8,533 bases of DNA from UBA1206 sp045643125 (GCA_045643125.1 JAZUKE010000137.1:1-8533), one strand, 5' to 3'. Shown: positions 1 to 6,762, counted from the stretch's first letter. The notes: generated from the sequence alone by a model not told the origin. Numbers and translations are program-made.

Positions 1-762
1 ATGGTCGTCTACGATTACGACGTTCCCGAATATGATATTCCGACTGAGGGAATCAAACCGCTCAAAGGAACTGCAACACTTGTTCCCGAAATGGTATACG
101 ACCAGGTCGGCGGCGGCGGTTCAACTGCTGAATATATGTTCAACGGGGAAGTTCTCATCGTTGACGATACGGGAGCAGGCTGGCCCAGCATCCAGGGTAC
201 TTATGCAAAACCCATTGTTGTAAATTATGAGAACGCAAAAATTGATATCGACTTTACAGTCGAAGGCGGAAATACTGCCATTCTTCTTTCGACATCCGAA
301 CAGACAATAAAGATTCATCAGAACGTAGGCGGTTCACTTGATGCCGGTTCCGGCGATCTCCATGCAGGAAGCTACAAAGTAAGCTGCGCACTCAGCGAAA
401 TCAAAGCATACGACGCTTCCGGCGAGCCGTCGTCTTACAGCGGAGCGACATCTCTCGTTCCTGATGCAGACGGCAACATTACATTTACCGGAATCACGAT
501 TTTTGCGACCGGAGGAGCCAAAGTTACTATCAATTCACTCAAGATCACCGTCGGTGAAGAAGCTGAACAAGGTGACTTTGACGGTGACGGAATCATAAAT
601 TCCGCCGACGCGATATATTTGCTGCGTCACACTATGCGTCCGGAAAAATATCCTGTCAGCCAGAATGCTGACGTGAACGGCGACGGAAAGCTTGATTCCG
701 CTGACGCCATTTATCTTCTACGTTACACTATGCGCCCCGAAAGATATCCGCTTGCCAAATAA
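1..762 (+). CDS. Dockerin type I domain protein, probably the C-terminal part of a secreted cellulosomal enzyme (5' end likely missing)
   Basis: The C-terminus is a type I dockerin, which docks secreted enzymes onto cohesins of a cellulosome scaffold. Two calcium-binding F-hand repeats are visible. The first loop has D192, D194, D196, N200 and D203; the second has D224, N226, D228, D232 and D235. Both are followed by the near-identical helix SADAIYLLR. Residues about 22-185 are rich in beta-type sequence, Gly, Ser and Thr. They look like a carbohydrate-binding or other beta-sandwich module, but I cannot name its family. The first 20 residues are acidic and linker-like, with no signal peptide. 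A dockerin protein must be exported, so the ATG at base 1 is probably an internal Met and the gene starts outside the window. Its catalytic class cannot be told from what is present. The dockerin call is firm; the module call is a guess. Confidence 0.9.
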   Translation: MVVYDYDVPEYDIPTEGIKPLKGTATLVPEMVYDQVGGGGSTAEYMFNGEVLIVDDTGAGWPSIQGTYAKPIVVNYENAKIDIDFTVEGGNTAILLSTSEQTIKIHQNVGGSLDAGSGDLHAGSYKVSCALSEIKAYDASGEPSSYSGATSLVPDADGNITFTGITIFATGGAKVTINSLKITVGEEAEQGDFDGDGIINSADAIYLLRHTMRPEKYPVSQNADVNGDGKLDSADAIYLLRYTMRPERYPLAK

Positions 763-805
763 CTGCATAAGCAACAAGAAGTTTTCCAAAGCATAAATGC
801 AAAAG

Positions 806-850
806 AGCAGGCTCGCTTCAAGTTCGGCGAGCCTGCTTAAATTTTTGTTA
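806..850 (+). terminator. Rho-independent terminator after the dockerin gene, possibly bidirectional
   Basis: A perfect 11-bp stem (AGCAGGCTCGC at 806-816 with GCGAGCCTGCT at 827-837) has a 10-base loop and is followed on the + strand by TTAAATTTTTGTT. It lies 44 bases after the dockerin stop codon. On the - strand the same stem is followed by CTTTTG, so it may also stop leftward transcription from the convergent gene at 1048-1752. Confidence 0.88.
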
Positions 851-868
851 TTGAAAAACTTATTATTT

Positions 869-1033
869 GTATTCTTGCGGTTATCTCACTTAAACCGCTG
901 TTGAGGGGAAGATAAGCGTAACGGTCGAAAATGTGTATTTTGCCAGCCGCTTGCGGCGGTAATTGGGCGAAGCCCAATTAGACAAAATACAAATTTTCAC
1001 TAATTGGGGGAATAGAGAAACCGCAAAAAATAC
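869..1033. repeat. MITE-like palindromic element with terminal inverted repeats and a three-way-junction core
   Basis: The outer arms 869-887 and 1015-1033 are imperfect inverted repeats, about 17 of 19 positions matching if one gap is allowed in each arm (core TTGCGGTT). Inside, 927-942 pairs with 983-998 (15 of 16 pairs). That stem encloses two hairpins. One is GCCGC/GCGGC at 946-957. The other is a perfect 9-bp stem, TAATTGGGC at 960-968 with GCCCAATTA at 972-980, closed by GAA. A further copy of CTAATTGGG at 1000-1008 could pair with 973-981 instead, giving a mutually exclusive fold. I see no convincing ORF and no clear target-site duplication. It fits a small non-autonomous mobile element or a structured RNA; only copies elsewhere in the genome would decide. 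Confidence 0.6.
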
Positions 1034-1047
1034 GGTATATTACAGCA

Positions 1048-1752
1048 TCAGCAAATCAGAGGCAAAATGCCGCCGTAATCGTACAAAGGCTTTTCCGACA
1101 ATGAAATGCAGTAAACGCCGTAATTTGCACAAAAGCTCTTTATTGCGGAAGCGTATTTGTATTTATTCAGATCTCCCGTAAATACAATTTCGTTCTTGGA
1201 GATTTTTCCGGCACATCCGCCTATAAATCCACAGCTGAATCCATTTAACTCAATACCGATATTATCTACTGTAAGTATATCATATTCTGATTCTTTGAGT
1301 GCTTTGGCGATCCCGGCATCAGACGTTATAAAAGCCATATCATCAACAAATACCGTGGAACATTTTACATAGCCCTGATTTACTCTGATTATTTCGTATT
1401 CGTCTTTCAGATAGCTCACATCGGTCTTTTTTCCGCAAATAAGCGTTCCGTTGACAAACATTACATTGAACGTACAATCATACGGATATTCGCCGGAAAG
1501 GTTTATTTCCGTGCTTTCCGTATTTATATCGCATTTGTATGATTTTTCAGAATACCATTTATTGTCCGGCGTATTCAGTGCAAGAATGTCGGGATGGTAT
1601 CTCAGTTCATTTGCAATATTTACCGACGAAGGCATTTTGATTCCAAAAACGCCTTGAATTTCAAGCTCTTTCAGCATTTCATTCGGCATTATAGTTGAAA
1701 CCAACGCATTTTTTATCTTATTTTCAGGAAGATTAGGTTTAATTTTTGACAT
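1048..1752 (-). CDS. Protein resembling the DUF6873 / GME-fold (guanidine-modifying enzyme superfamily) family, function unknown
   Basis: This 234-residue soluble protein resembles the clostridial DUF6873 group, which is thought to share the amidinotransferase/arginine-deiminase (GME) fold. The supporting features are the N-terminus with PNLPENK (6-12), RYHPD (51-55), NQGYVKCS (125-132), ITSDAGIAKAL (142-152), FIGGCAGK (176-183), FTGDL (191-195) and a C-terminal YGGILPLIC. No reaction is known to me for the group. H53, D145 and C131 or the terminal C234 are possible active-site residues, by inference only. The frame stays open back to a GTG at 1830. I chose the ATG at 1752 because the family-like sequence begins there and because the longer start would overlap the divergent gene at 1814. 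No Shine-Dalgarno motif precedes any of the candidate starts, which is odd. It lies downstream of radA on the same strand. Confidence 0.65.
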   Translation of the reverse strand: MSKIKPNLPENKIKNALVSTIMPNEMLKELEIQGVFGIKMPSSVNIANELRYHPDILALNTPDNKWYSEKSYKCDINTESTEINLSGEYPYDCTFNVMFVNGTLICGKKTDVSYLKDEYEIIRVNQGYVKCSTVFVDDMAFITSDAGIAKALKESEYDILTVDNIGIELNGFSCGFIGGCAGKISKNEIVFTGDLNKYKYASAIKSFCANYGVYCISLSEKPLYDYGGILPLIC

Positions 1753-1813
1753 TTGTGAATGAATTATGAATAAACGGTGCATATTATTAACAAATTCAAA
1801 GGATGTGGTGAAA

Positions 1814-1999
1814 ATGTTTATTAAATGCACCGAAAAATGTGTTTTTCAATCTGACGGCGAATGTACTAAAGAAAACTGTTACGTTGAAAACTCGGTTTCG
1901 CCTTCAAACGGATGCGTATATGAGATCACGAAAAAATCTTCAGAAGCTCATAGACTGAACGGACAAACATCAGTTCAACGTCCGAATACTTCTTTTTGA
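1814..1999 (+). CDS. Small cysteine-rich protein overlapping the 3' end of radA in antisense
   Basis: This 61-residue protein carries C5, C9, C17, C22 and C34 in a pattern of the form CxxxCxxQxDGxC...C-V-Y. I recall similar ~50-residue proteins in Clostridia, sometimes mis-annotated as hydroxymyristoyl-ACP dehydratase; their role is unknown and metal binding is a guess. The ATG at 1814 has AAAGGA at 1798-1803, ten bases upstream, so I prefer it to the upstream ATG at 1766. A TTGACA at 1746-1751 could be its -35 box, but the matching -10 is poor. The Cys-bearing part ends at about residue 37, immediately before the radA stop codon at 1926-1928. Residues 38-61 are then read antisense to radA for 74 bases and look like an arbitrary tail. 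The start lies 61 bases from the divergent start at 1752. Confidence 0.65.
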   Translation: MFIKCTEKCVFQSDGECTKENCYVENSVSPSNGCVYEITKKSSEAHRLNGQTSVQRPNTSF

Positions 2000-3293
2000 T
2001 CTTATTTGCCGCCTGATACGGCAGTATTATCTTTTTGAATCCGAGACGGCGTGCCTCATTGACACGAATATCGGCTGAATTTACGCTGCGGCACTCACCT
2101 GCAAGTCCTACCTCGCCGAAAGCAATGACATCCATCGGTACTTCCGTATCTTTTAATGACGATATGAGAGACAGAGCTATTGCAAGATCACAGGAAGGCT
2201 CCTTTATGTCAAGACCGCCGGCGACGTTGACGTAAACGTCGTTTACACCGAAACGAAGTCCGAGACGTTTTTCGAGAACTGCGATTATAAGATTTATACG
2301 GTTGTAATCAACGCCGGTCGTAAGTCTGCGCGGAGCAGGAAAAACCGTTTGGGTAACAAGAGCCTGCACTTCCGCGATTATCGGCCGCGTACCTTCCATA
2401 ACGCAAACCGCGCAGCTGCCGGAAACGTGTTCTGGACGTTGAGAAATAAGCATTTCGGAAGGGTTCGGTATCTCTTCAAGACCTTCGTCTCCCATTTCAA
2501 AAACTCCGATCTCGTTAGTTGAGCCGAAACGGTTTTTTACGCTTCTGATAATTCTGTACGAATGACGTCTGTCGCCCTCAAAATAAAGCACGGCATCTAC
2601 CATATGTTCAAGAACTTTGGGGCCTGCGATCCCACCGTCTTTATTGACGTGTCCGACCATTATCGTCGGTATATCGTTTTTCTTTGCTGCGTCAATGAAC
2701 GAAAGTGCAGTCGCTTTTACCTGTGTGACACTGCCGGGTGCCGGATTCAGTTCTTCGTCATATATCGTCTGTATCGAATCAACGAAAATTATATCGGGTG
2801 AGTTCCCTTCTATTTCCGGAATAATTGCACCTATTTCCGTTTCGGCAAGGACAAGCAGATTGTCGCTGTCTACTCCCACACGTTCGGCACGGAGCTTAAG
2901 CTGCGACGGCGATTCTTCGCCGCTTATATACAGAACGCGGTATGACTTGCACAAATGCGCACAAATCTGTAAAAGCAGGGTGGACTTCCCTATTCCGGGT
3001 TCACCGGCAAGAAGCACCACAGAGCCTTTGACGAGTCCTCCGCCGAGTACTCTGTCAAACTCCGCCATACCCGTCATATAACGGATGCTGTCCTGCTGTT
3101 TTATATAGCCAAGCTTAATGACTTTCGACTGTTCGGGCACGAAAGTCTTTTTCGCTTTCTTTACGGCAGTTGACTTTCTTTCTTCTTCGGCTTCGCTTTC
3201 TTCAATGGTATTCCATTCGCCGCAATCCGGGCATTTGCCGAACCATTTTGCAAAAACGGAGCCGCAGTTTGAACATACATAATTAGTTTTCAT
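1926..3293 (-). CDS. radA: DNA repair protein RadA (Sms), branch-migration ATPase
   Basis: RadA/Sms is a RecA-like ATPase that acts in the cytoplasm to process recombination intermediates and extend D-loops. All hallmarks are present at the usual length (455 residues): a C4 zinc finger (C7, C10, C21, C24), Walker A GEPGIGKST at 97-105, Walker B IIFVDS at 168-173, the RadA-specific KNRFG at 253-257, and a C-terminal Lon-like domain from about 295, including GGLDIKEPSCDLAIAL at 359-374. In the family that domain is structural and not an active protease. The start has a strong GGAGG at 3299-3303, five bases before the ATG. The first 11 bases overlap the end of the amidase gene, which suggests translational coupling. 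The 3' end overlaps the + strand Cys-rich gene by 74 bases, and I see no terminator directly behind the stop. Confidence 0.97.
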   Translation of the reverse strand: MKTNYVCSNCGSVFAKWFGKCPDCGEWNTIEESEAEEERKSTAVKKAKKTFVPEQSKVIKLGYIKQQDSIRYMTGMAEFDRVLGGGLVKGSVVLLAGEPGIGKSTLLLQICAHLCKSYRVLYISGEESPSQLKLRAERVGVDSDNLLVLAETEIGAIIPEIEGNSPDIIFVDSIQTIYDEELNPAPGSVTQVKATALSFIDAAKKNDIPTIMVGHVNKDGGIAGPKVLEHMVDAVLYFEGDRRHSYRIIRSVKNRFGSTNEIGVFEMGDEGLEEIPNPSEMLISQRPEHVSGSCAVCVMEGTRPIIAEVQALVTQTVFPAPRRLTTGVDYNRINLIIAVLEKRLGLRFGVNDVYVNVAGGLDIKEPSCDLAIALSLISSLKDTEVPMDVIAFGEVGLAGECRSVNSADIRVNEARRLGFKKIILPYQAANKIKKKYSDVELMFVRSVYELLKIFS

Positions 3294-4044
3294 CTATACC
3301 TCCGAGGTATTGTTCGGCAGCGCAATATATAACAAACGCAAGACGTTTCTGATAAGACGGATCGGAAAGTTTTTCGGCGTCTGCCGTATTTGATATAAAC
3401 CCGCATTCAATAAGGACTGCGGGTATTTTTATATGCTCCAGAATGTATATATTGCTGCCGTCCGGCTTTATAACGCGCTGATTTGACTCGTCAAGCAATT
3501 TTGAATTCTGCTGTATCATTTCCGCAAGAAGTCTGCTTTCTTCCGTGTTGTGCGAATAGAAGGTCTGCAGTCCCTTGCAGCTTTCAAGCGGAAACTTGTT
3601 CATATGTATACCGATATAAATTCCGTTTTCGGCATTTTCGGCAATATCGAGACGGTTTTTAAGGTCATAAAATTTCTTTCGGCTTTCCTCTCCGCTTTTA
3701 TACAACAGAACGTCGTCTGTTCGCGTCATAGCGATGTCCTCGGAAGTAAGTGACAAAAAATCGTCTAATAAAGCAGCTACGTCCAGGTTAAGCGTTTTTT
3801 CGATATATTCGCCGCAGACAGCGCCCGGATCTTCGCCTCCGTGACCGGGATCTATCACGAAAGTAAACTTCTGCGTCTGTACGTTTTTAGCAGATGCTAT
3901 CGTTTCAATTACACGCGATGCGCCGGCTTGTTTGTAGCCCACCGAAACAGTGAAAGACGCAACGCACAAAAAAGCAAAGAACAATAAAACCGCTGCAAAA
4001 AACAATATCGCACAAATGCGGACACTTTTGTTTTCGTTCATCAT
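3283..4044 (-). CDS. N-acetylmuramoyl-L-alanine amidase (Amidase_3 family), CwlD-like
   Basis: This is a zinc-dependent peptidoglycan amidase that cleaves the bond between N-acetylmuramic acid and L-alanine. An N-terminal membrane segment (about 9-35) would anchor the enzyme outside the membrane. The Amidase_3 domain runs from about 60 to 248, with zinc and catalytic residues H68 (DPGHGGEDPG), E82, H147 (IGIHMN) and E213 (LIECGFISN). The size, single anchor and the stretch ESRKKFYDLKNRL (120-132) recall Bacillus CwlD, which makes muramic-delta-lactam in spore cortex with GerS or PdaA. A spore role is inferred here, and a vegetative amidase is possible. GGAGA at 4051-4055 precedes the ATG at 4044; a second in-frame ATG follows at once. 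It lies 52 bases after the membrane protein gene and overlaps radA by 11 bases. Confidence 0.9.
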   Translation of the reverse strand: MMNENKSVRICAILFFAAVLLFFAFLCVASFTVSVGYKQAGASRVIETIASAKNVQTQKFTFVIDPGHGGEDPGAVCGEYIEKTLNLDVAALLDDFLSLTSEDIAMTRTDDVLLYKSGEESRKKFYDLKNRLDIAENAENGIYIGIHMNKFPLESCKGLQTFYSHNTEESRLLAEMIQQNSKLLDESNQRVIKPDGSNIYILEHIKIPAVLIECGFISNTADAEKLSDPSYQKRLAFVIYCAAEQYLGGIDEN

Positions 4045-4082
4045 ACAATATCTCCGTTATTTGTTTTTGTATATTGTATGAT
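4040..4082 (-). promoter_or_regulatory. Perfect 12-bp inverted repeat over the amidase start codon
   Basis: ATCATACAATAT (4040-4051) and ATATTGTATGAT (4071-4082) are exact reverse complements separated by 19 bases. In the leftward mRNA the 3' arm contains both tandem AUG codons of the amidase gene, and its GGAG ribosome binding site falls in the loop next to the stem. The site could be a start-codon-masking hairpin or a protein operator. The distal arm also contains a -10-like TACAAT on the - strand, without a good -35. Confidence 0.5.
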
Positions 4083-4096
4083 TTCCGTAATTGCTA

Positions 4097-4675
4097 TTAT
4101 TCCTTGTTTACCTTTACGGTGATGCCGAAAAACGAACGAAGATATTTATCGTGTGACGCAAGATAATAACCGAGGAAAGCGAAAAAGAAAGTTATTGCGA
4201 TACTTATGGGGAACGCAATAATATTCATTGACGACGGAAGGATGAAGAAAAGACCGCTGTACATTGCGTGTATTATAACATTGAGAATAAGGCTTGTTAC
4301 GGCATATCCGTTGCCAACGTTTGCAAAATAGAAAATATAAGCGAGAACAGTTACGAATATTGTGGGGATATAAGCGACCGCAGTTATTTTCAGCGCTTTG
4401 TATTTATCATATACGGCATTCTGATGATTCACTTTGATATAGTCCTTCGCGCCAAGCTGATAGAACAGATCGTATATAAGAAAACAGAAAAGTCCGCCGC
4501 AAAACAGAAACGCCGCAAGTTCCGGAATGATGCCGAATTCCGGATGGTTGCTGTTAAGGACGTTCATAGGCCAGGTCACCATAAGACCGAGCATAGAGAT
4601 CGCAAACTGATTCACCCAGAACTTACGGAACAGCGTTGAATTTGCCGTATATATCATTTTTATCTTATTGAACAT
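4097..4675 (-). CDS. Conserved-looking five-TM membrane protein of unknown function
   Basis: I do not assign a function. The 192-residue protein has about five hydrophobic segments (about 20-40, 53-73, 96-118, 124-146, 152-172). A short charged loop (GAKDYIKVNH, 75-84) lies between the second and third segments, and it has a basic N-terminus (MFNKIK). I have the impression that similar proteins occur in Ruminococcaceae, but cannot confirm it. The start is well supported: AAGGAG lies at 4683-4688, seven bases before the ATG, and a perfect sigma-A promoter lies at 4703-4731. It is the first gene of the leftward unit that continues into the amidase and radA, and is separated from the amidase by 52 bases. 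No enzyme motif or transporter signature is visible. Confidence 0.8.
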   Translation of the reverse strand: MFNKIKMIYTANSTLFRKFWVNQFAISMLGLMVTWPMNVLNSNHPEFGIIPELAAFLFCGGLFCFLIYDLFYQLGAKDYIKVNHQNAVYDKYKALKITAVAYIPTIFVTVLAYIFYFANVGNGYAVTSLILNVIIHAMYSGLFFILPSSMNIIAFPISIAITFFFAFLGYYLASHDKYLRSFFGITVKVNKE

Positions 4676-4702
4676 ACCGAAACTCCTTATTATTTTTATA
4701 TG

Positions 4703-4731
4703 ATTATACCGAAAGTTGTTCGTTTTGTCAA
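4703..4731 (-). promoter_or_regulatory. Perfect consensus sigma-A promoter for the membrane protein-amidase-radA unit
   Basis: Read on the - strand, TTGACA (4726-4731) and TATAAT (4703-4708) are separated by exactly 17 bases (4709-4725). The promoter sits directly between the terminator of the preceding unit and the ribosome binding site at 4683-4688, giving a short leader of roughly 20 bases. Both hexamers match the vegetative consensus at every position, which predicts strong constitutive initiation unless a factor represses it. Confidence 0.93.
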
Positions 4732-4767
4732 TCTTTATGAGAATTATTTACGAATAATCAACAAATG

Positions 4768-4795
4768 AAAAAGCCGCGGCACAAAACGCCGCGGC
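4768..4795 (-). terminator. Rho-independent terminator after the DUF624-like gene
   Basis: GCCGCGGC occurs at 4773-4780 and again at 4788-4795. Being self-complementary, the two copies form an 8-bp all-GC stem around a 7-base loop. On the - strand it is followed by TTTTT (4768-4772). It lies 8 bases past the stop codon of the gene at 4803-5825 and ends the leftward unit that begins at proC. Confidence 0.92.
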
Positions 4796-4802
4796 AACAG
4801 AC

Positions 4803-5825
4803 CTATCCTCTGTCGACGAATATGGGTTCTTCACCGTTTTCGTCGTTCTTTTTATTCTTTTTGTTTTCGTCGTCGATAGGCTTAATCATATACTTATATA
4901 TCACCGGGTAACAGCAGTACGTTCCGATCAGATAAATGAACGCCACGGTGAATATAAACACGATAAGCGCACCTGCCATCGGGAACAGCAGCGCAAGATA
5001 TACGCTGATAAATACGGTTATCGCAATGAATATCAAAGCGCAGAAATTGCGTTTGAAGCCGAGCACGGTGAAAATAAAAGCATTTTTGTAAAGCTTGGTC
5101 AATTTGAGTTTGAAATTGATGAGCATAAGATAGAGATACATTCTTGCGATAAAATAGAAAAATGCAAAGAATATCGAGAAATAGAAGCATACGCTCATCA
5201 TATAAGAAGTGCGATTGTAATAATAGAACAGTATGGAATTATACAGCAGATATATTATTACAACGTCGGCGATACCGACTATGATACCCTGCTTCCAATC
5301 GCGTTTTATCGCATACCAGAAATCGTGCCATACCTGAACGTAATCGCGTCTTACGATCCCTCTCGTAACATAAGCCATACCGATATTGGAAAGTCCGAAA
5401 GTAATTATAAGCGTGAACGAGGAATAGTAAAGAATCCTTGTCCATGTCGTCCAGACGGAAAGAGTTGTCGTCGTACCGAAAACGCTGAGCAATGACTCTG
5501 CGGCAAAGCCTTTCGGATCATATCTGAGTGCTCCGTATAACTGTTGGTAAAGGCTCGATGCCGGTGCAGGTACGGCTCTGTCAAGATTGCCGGACGTTGC
5601 AAACAGTACGAGGATCAGCGAAAAGTTGATAAGGAAAAACAAAAGGTTGAGTACGGTCACGTCACCGAAATGACGCTTAAGAAAAACGAAGAAATTGGTT
5701 ATATCGTATTTGCCGTTGAATGCGGCTTTTTCTTTTGTAAGTCCTATATCGTTTCTTGATTTCGACGATGAAAAAAGTGAAAACAGTTTGCCTTCTTTGT
5801 TTTTGGAATTTCTATTATTTGCCAT
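4803..5825 (-). CDS. Membrane protein resembling the DUF624 (YesL) family
   Basis: This 340-residue protein has about six membrane segments (about 57-76, 130-153, 176-200, 209-236, 260-282, 284-306) and charged cytoplasmic tails at both ends. The stretch from GLSNIGMAYVTRG (144-156) through DYVQVWHDFWYAIKRDWKQG (161-180) resembles DUF624/YesL proteins. These usually accompany carbohydrate ABC transporters or polysaccharide-use loci and have no proven biochemical role. No transporter genes are next to it here. The protein is longer than typical YesL (about 200 residues) because of the N-terminal tail, a 50-residue loop after the first segment and a Lys/Asn/Asp-rich C-terminus. GAGGAA at 5834-5839 precedes the ATG by eight bases, and only 15 bases separate it from the upstream recombinase gene, so it is the last gene of that operon. 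Confidence 0.75.
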   Translation of the reverse strand: MANNRNSKNKEGKLFSLFSSSKSRNDIGLTKEKAAFNGKYDITNFFVFLKRHFGDVTVLNLLFFLINFSLILVLFATSGNLDRAVPAPASSLYQQLYGALRYDPKGFAAESLLSVFGTTTTLSVWTTWTRILYYSSFTLIITFGLSNIGMAYVTRGIVRRDYVQVWHDFWYAIKRDWKQGIIVGIADVVIIYLLYNSILFYYYNRTSYMMSVCFYFSIFFAFFYFIARMYLYLMLINFKLKLTKLYKNAFIFTVLGFKRNFCALIFIAITVFISVYLALLFPMAGALIVFIFTVAFIYLIGTYCCYPVIYKYMIKPIDDENKKNKKNDENGEEPIFVDRG

Positions 5826-5840
5826 TATATGAGTTCCTCA

Positions 5841-6746
5841 TTACGCACGCGGATGGAATTTGATGTAACTCTTGCTTACCTTATCTTTAAGGAATTGAGC
5901 ATATCTCTGCGTCGATGAAATATCGCTGTGACCGAGAATTTCCTGTATGTCGTGTATGTCTGCACCGTTCTGCAAAAGATGCGCCGCAAATGAATGACGC
6001 AGCGTGTGCGGAGTGATATCGGCTTTTATCTGTGCTTTTGCCGCGTAAAACTTTATGAGCTTCCAAACGCCTTGTCGTGTCATACGTTCGCCGTTGCAGT
6101 TGACAAAAAGTGCTTTTTCGTTTTCTCCTGCAATAAGTAATTTTCGGGACGCAAGAACATAGGTCTGCAAACTCTTGACTGCGAGCTTATAGAGCGGTAT
6201 GAAGCGCTGCTTATCATCGTTCCCTACTTTGAGGAAGGATATCTGCAGATTGAGGTCGTCGATATCGAGAGCGATAAGTTCCGATACCTTGATTCCCGTT
6301 GCATAAAGCAGTTCAAGCATCGCTTTATCGCGTATACCCTTTATGTCTTTCATATTGGGCTGTGACAAAAGCAATTCGATATCCTTTTGCGAAAGTATAT
6401 TCGTGTCTCGCTTTTCGGCTTTGTCGTTATGTACTTCCTTTGCAGGATTCGTTTCAACTATACCGTCGGAAATCAGCTTGCAGAAGAAACTGCGAAGCGC
6501 AGAAAGCGTTCGGCTCGATGATGATACGGAAAGACCGGAAATATTAAGATATTCTTTGAAATCCTCTATCGTTTCCGAATCAACGCAGATAATATCGTTT
6601 ATATCGTGTTCGTAGGCGAAATCGCAGAACTTACCGAGATCACGTTTATATGCCTGAAGCGTGTTTTTTGACGTTTCACCGGATCTCTCTATATCGTCCA
6701 GATATTCAGTTATAAGTAATTTCACATCGTTTGTTTTAAGTGACAT
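5841..6746 (-). CDS. XerC/XerD-type tyrosine recombinase with two substituted catalytic positions
   Basis: Xer recombinases resolve chromosome dimers at dif. The 301-residue length, the N-terminal SAM-like DNA-binding domain (about 5-95) and the catalytic domain (about 115-295) are normal for the family. H247 and R250 (HTLRHSFAAHLL), H273 (LGHSDIS) and the nucleophile Y282 (TQRYAQ) are present. However, the first catalytic arginine, normally in ATGxRVSEL, is K153 (ATGIKVSEL, codon AAG). The beta-hairpin lysine, normally in GKGxKxR, aligns with N176 (VGNDDKQR). The GGAGGA box at 6751-6756 supports the start. The gene is 16 bases after the possible SpoIIM-like gene; in Bacillus spoIIM and xerD are also close neighbours. 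It could be a housekeeping XerD with unusual residues or a diverged paralogue with reduced activity. Confidence 0.9.
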   Translation of the reverse strand: MSLKTNDVKLLITEYLDDIERSGETSKNTLQAYKRDLGKFCDFAYEHDINDIICVDSETIEDFKEYLNISGLSVSSSSRTLSALRSFFCKLISDGIVETNPAKEVHNDKAEKRDTNILSQKDIELLLSQPNMKDIKGIRDKAMLELLYATGIKVSELIALDIDDLNLQISFLKVGNDDKQRFIPLYKLAVKSLQTYVLASRKLLIAGENEKALFVNCNGERMTRQGVWKLIKFYAAKAQIKADITPHTLRHSFAAHLLQNGADIHDIQEILGHSDISSTQRYAQFLKDKVSKSYIKFHPRA

Positions 6747-6762
6747 TTATTCCTCCGACGTC

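Noticed and set aside
1028..1045. Small hairpin just after the DUF6873-like gene as a terminator
   Set aside because: Only a 4-bp stem and no proper T-tract following it on the - strand.
963..1181. 72-codon + strand open frame through the palindromic element
   Set aside because: It has no ribosome binding site, runs across the hairpins and is antisense to the end of the gene at 1048-1752.
1753..1830. GTG or ATG starts at 1830 and 1782 for the DUF6873-like gene
   Set aside because: No ribosome binding site, no family-like residues, and the GTG start would overlap the divergent Cys-rich gene.
2617..3081. 154-codon + strand open frame inside radA
   Set aside because: It is a reverse-strand shadow of a well-conserved gene, with no start signal and no recognisable motif.
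4268..4639. 123-codon + strand open frame opposite the five-TM protein
   Set aside because: It is a shadow frame without a ribosome binding site; the - strand frame has a promoter, a ribosome binding site and membrane topology.
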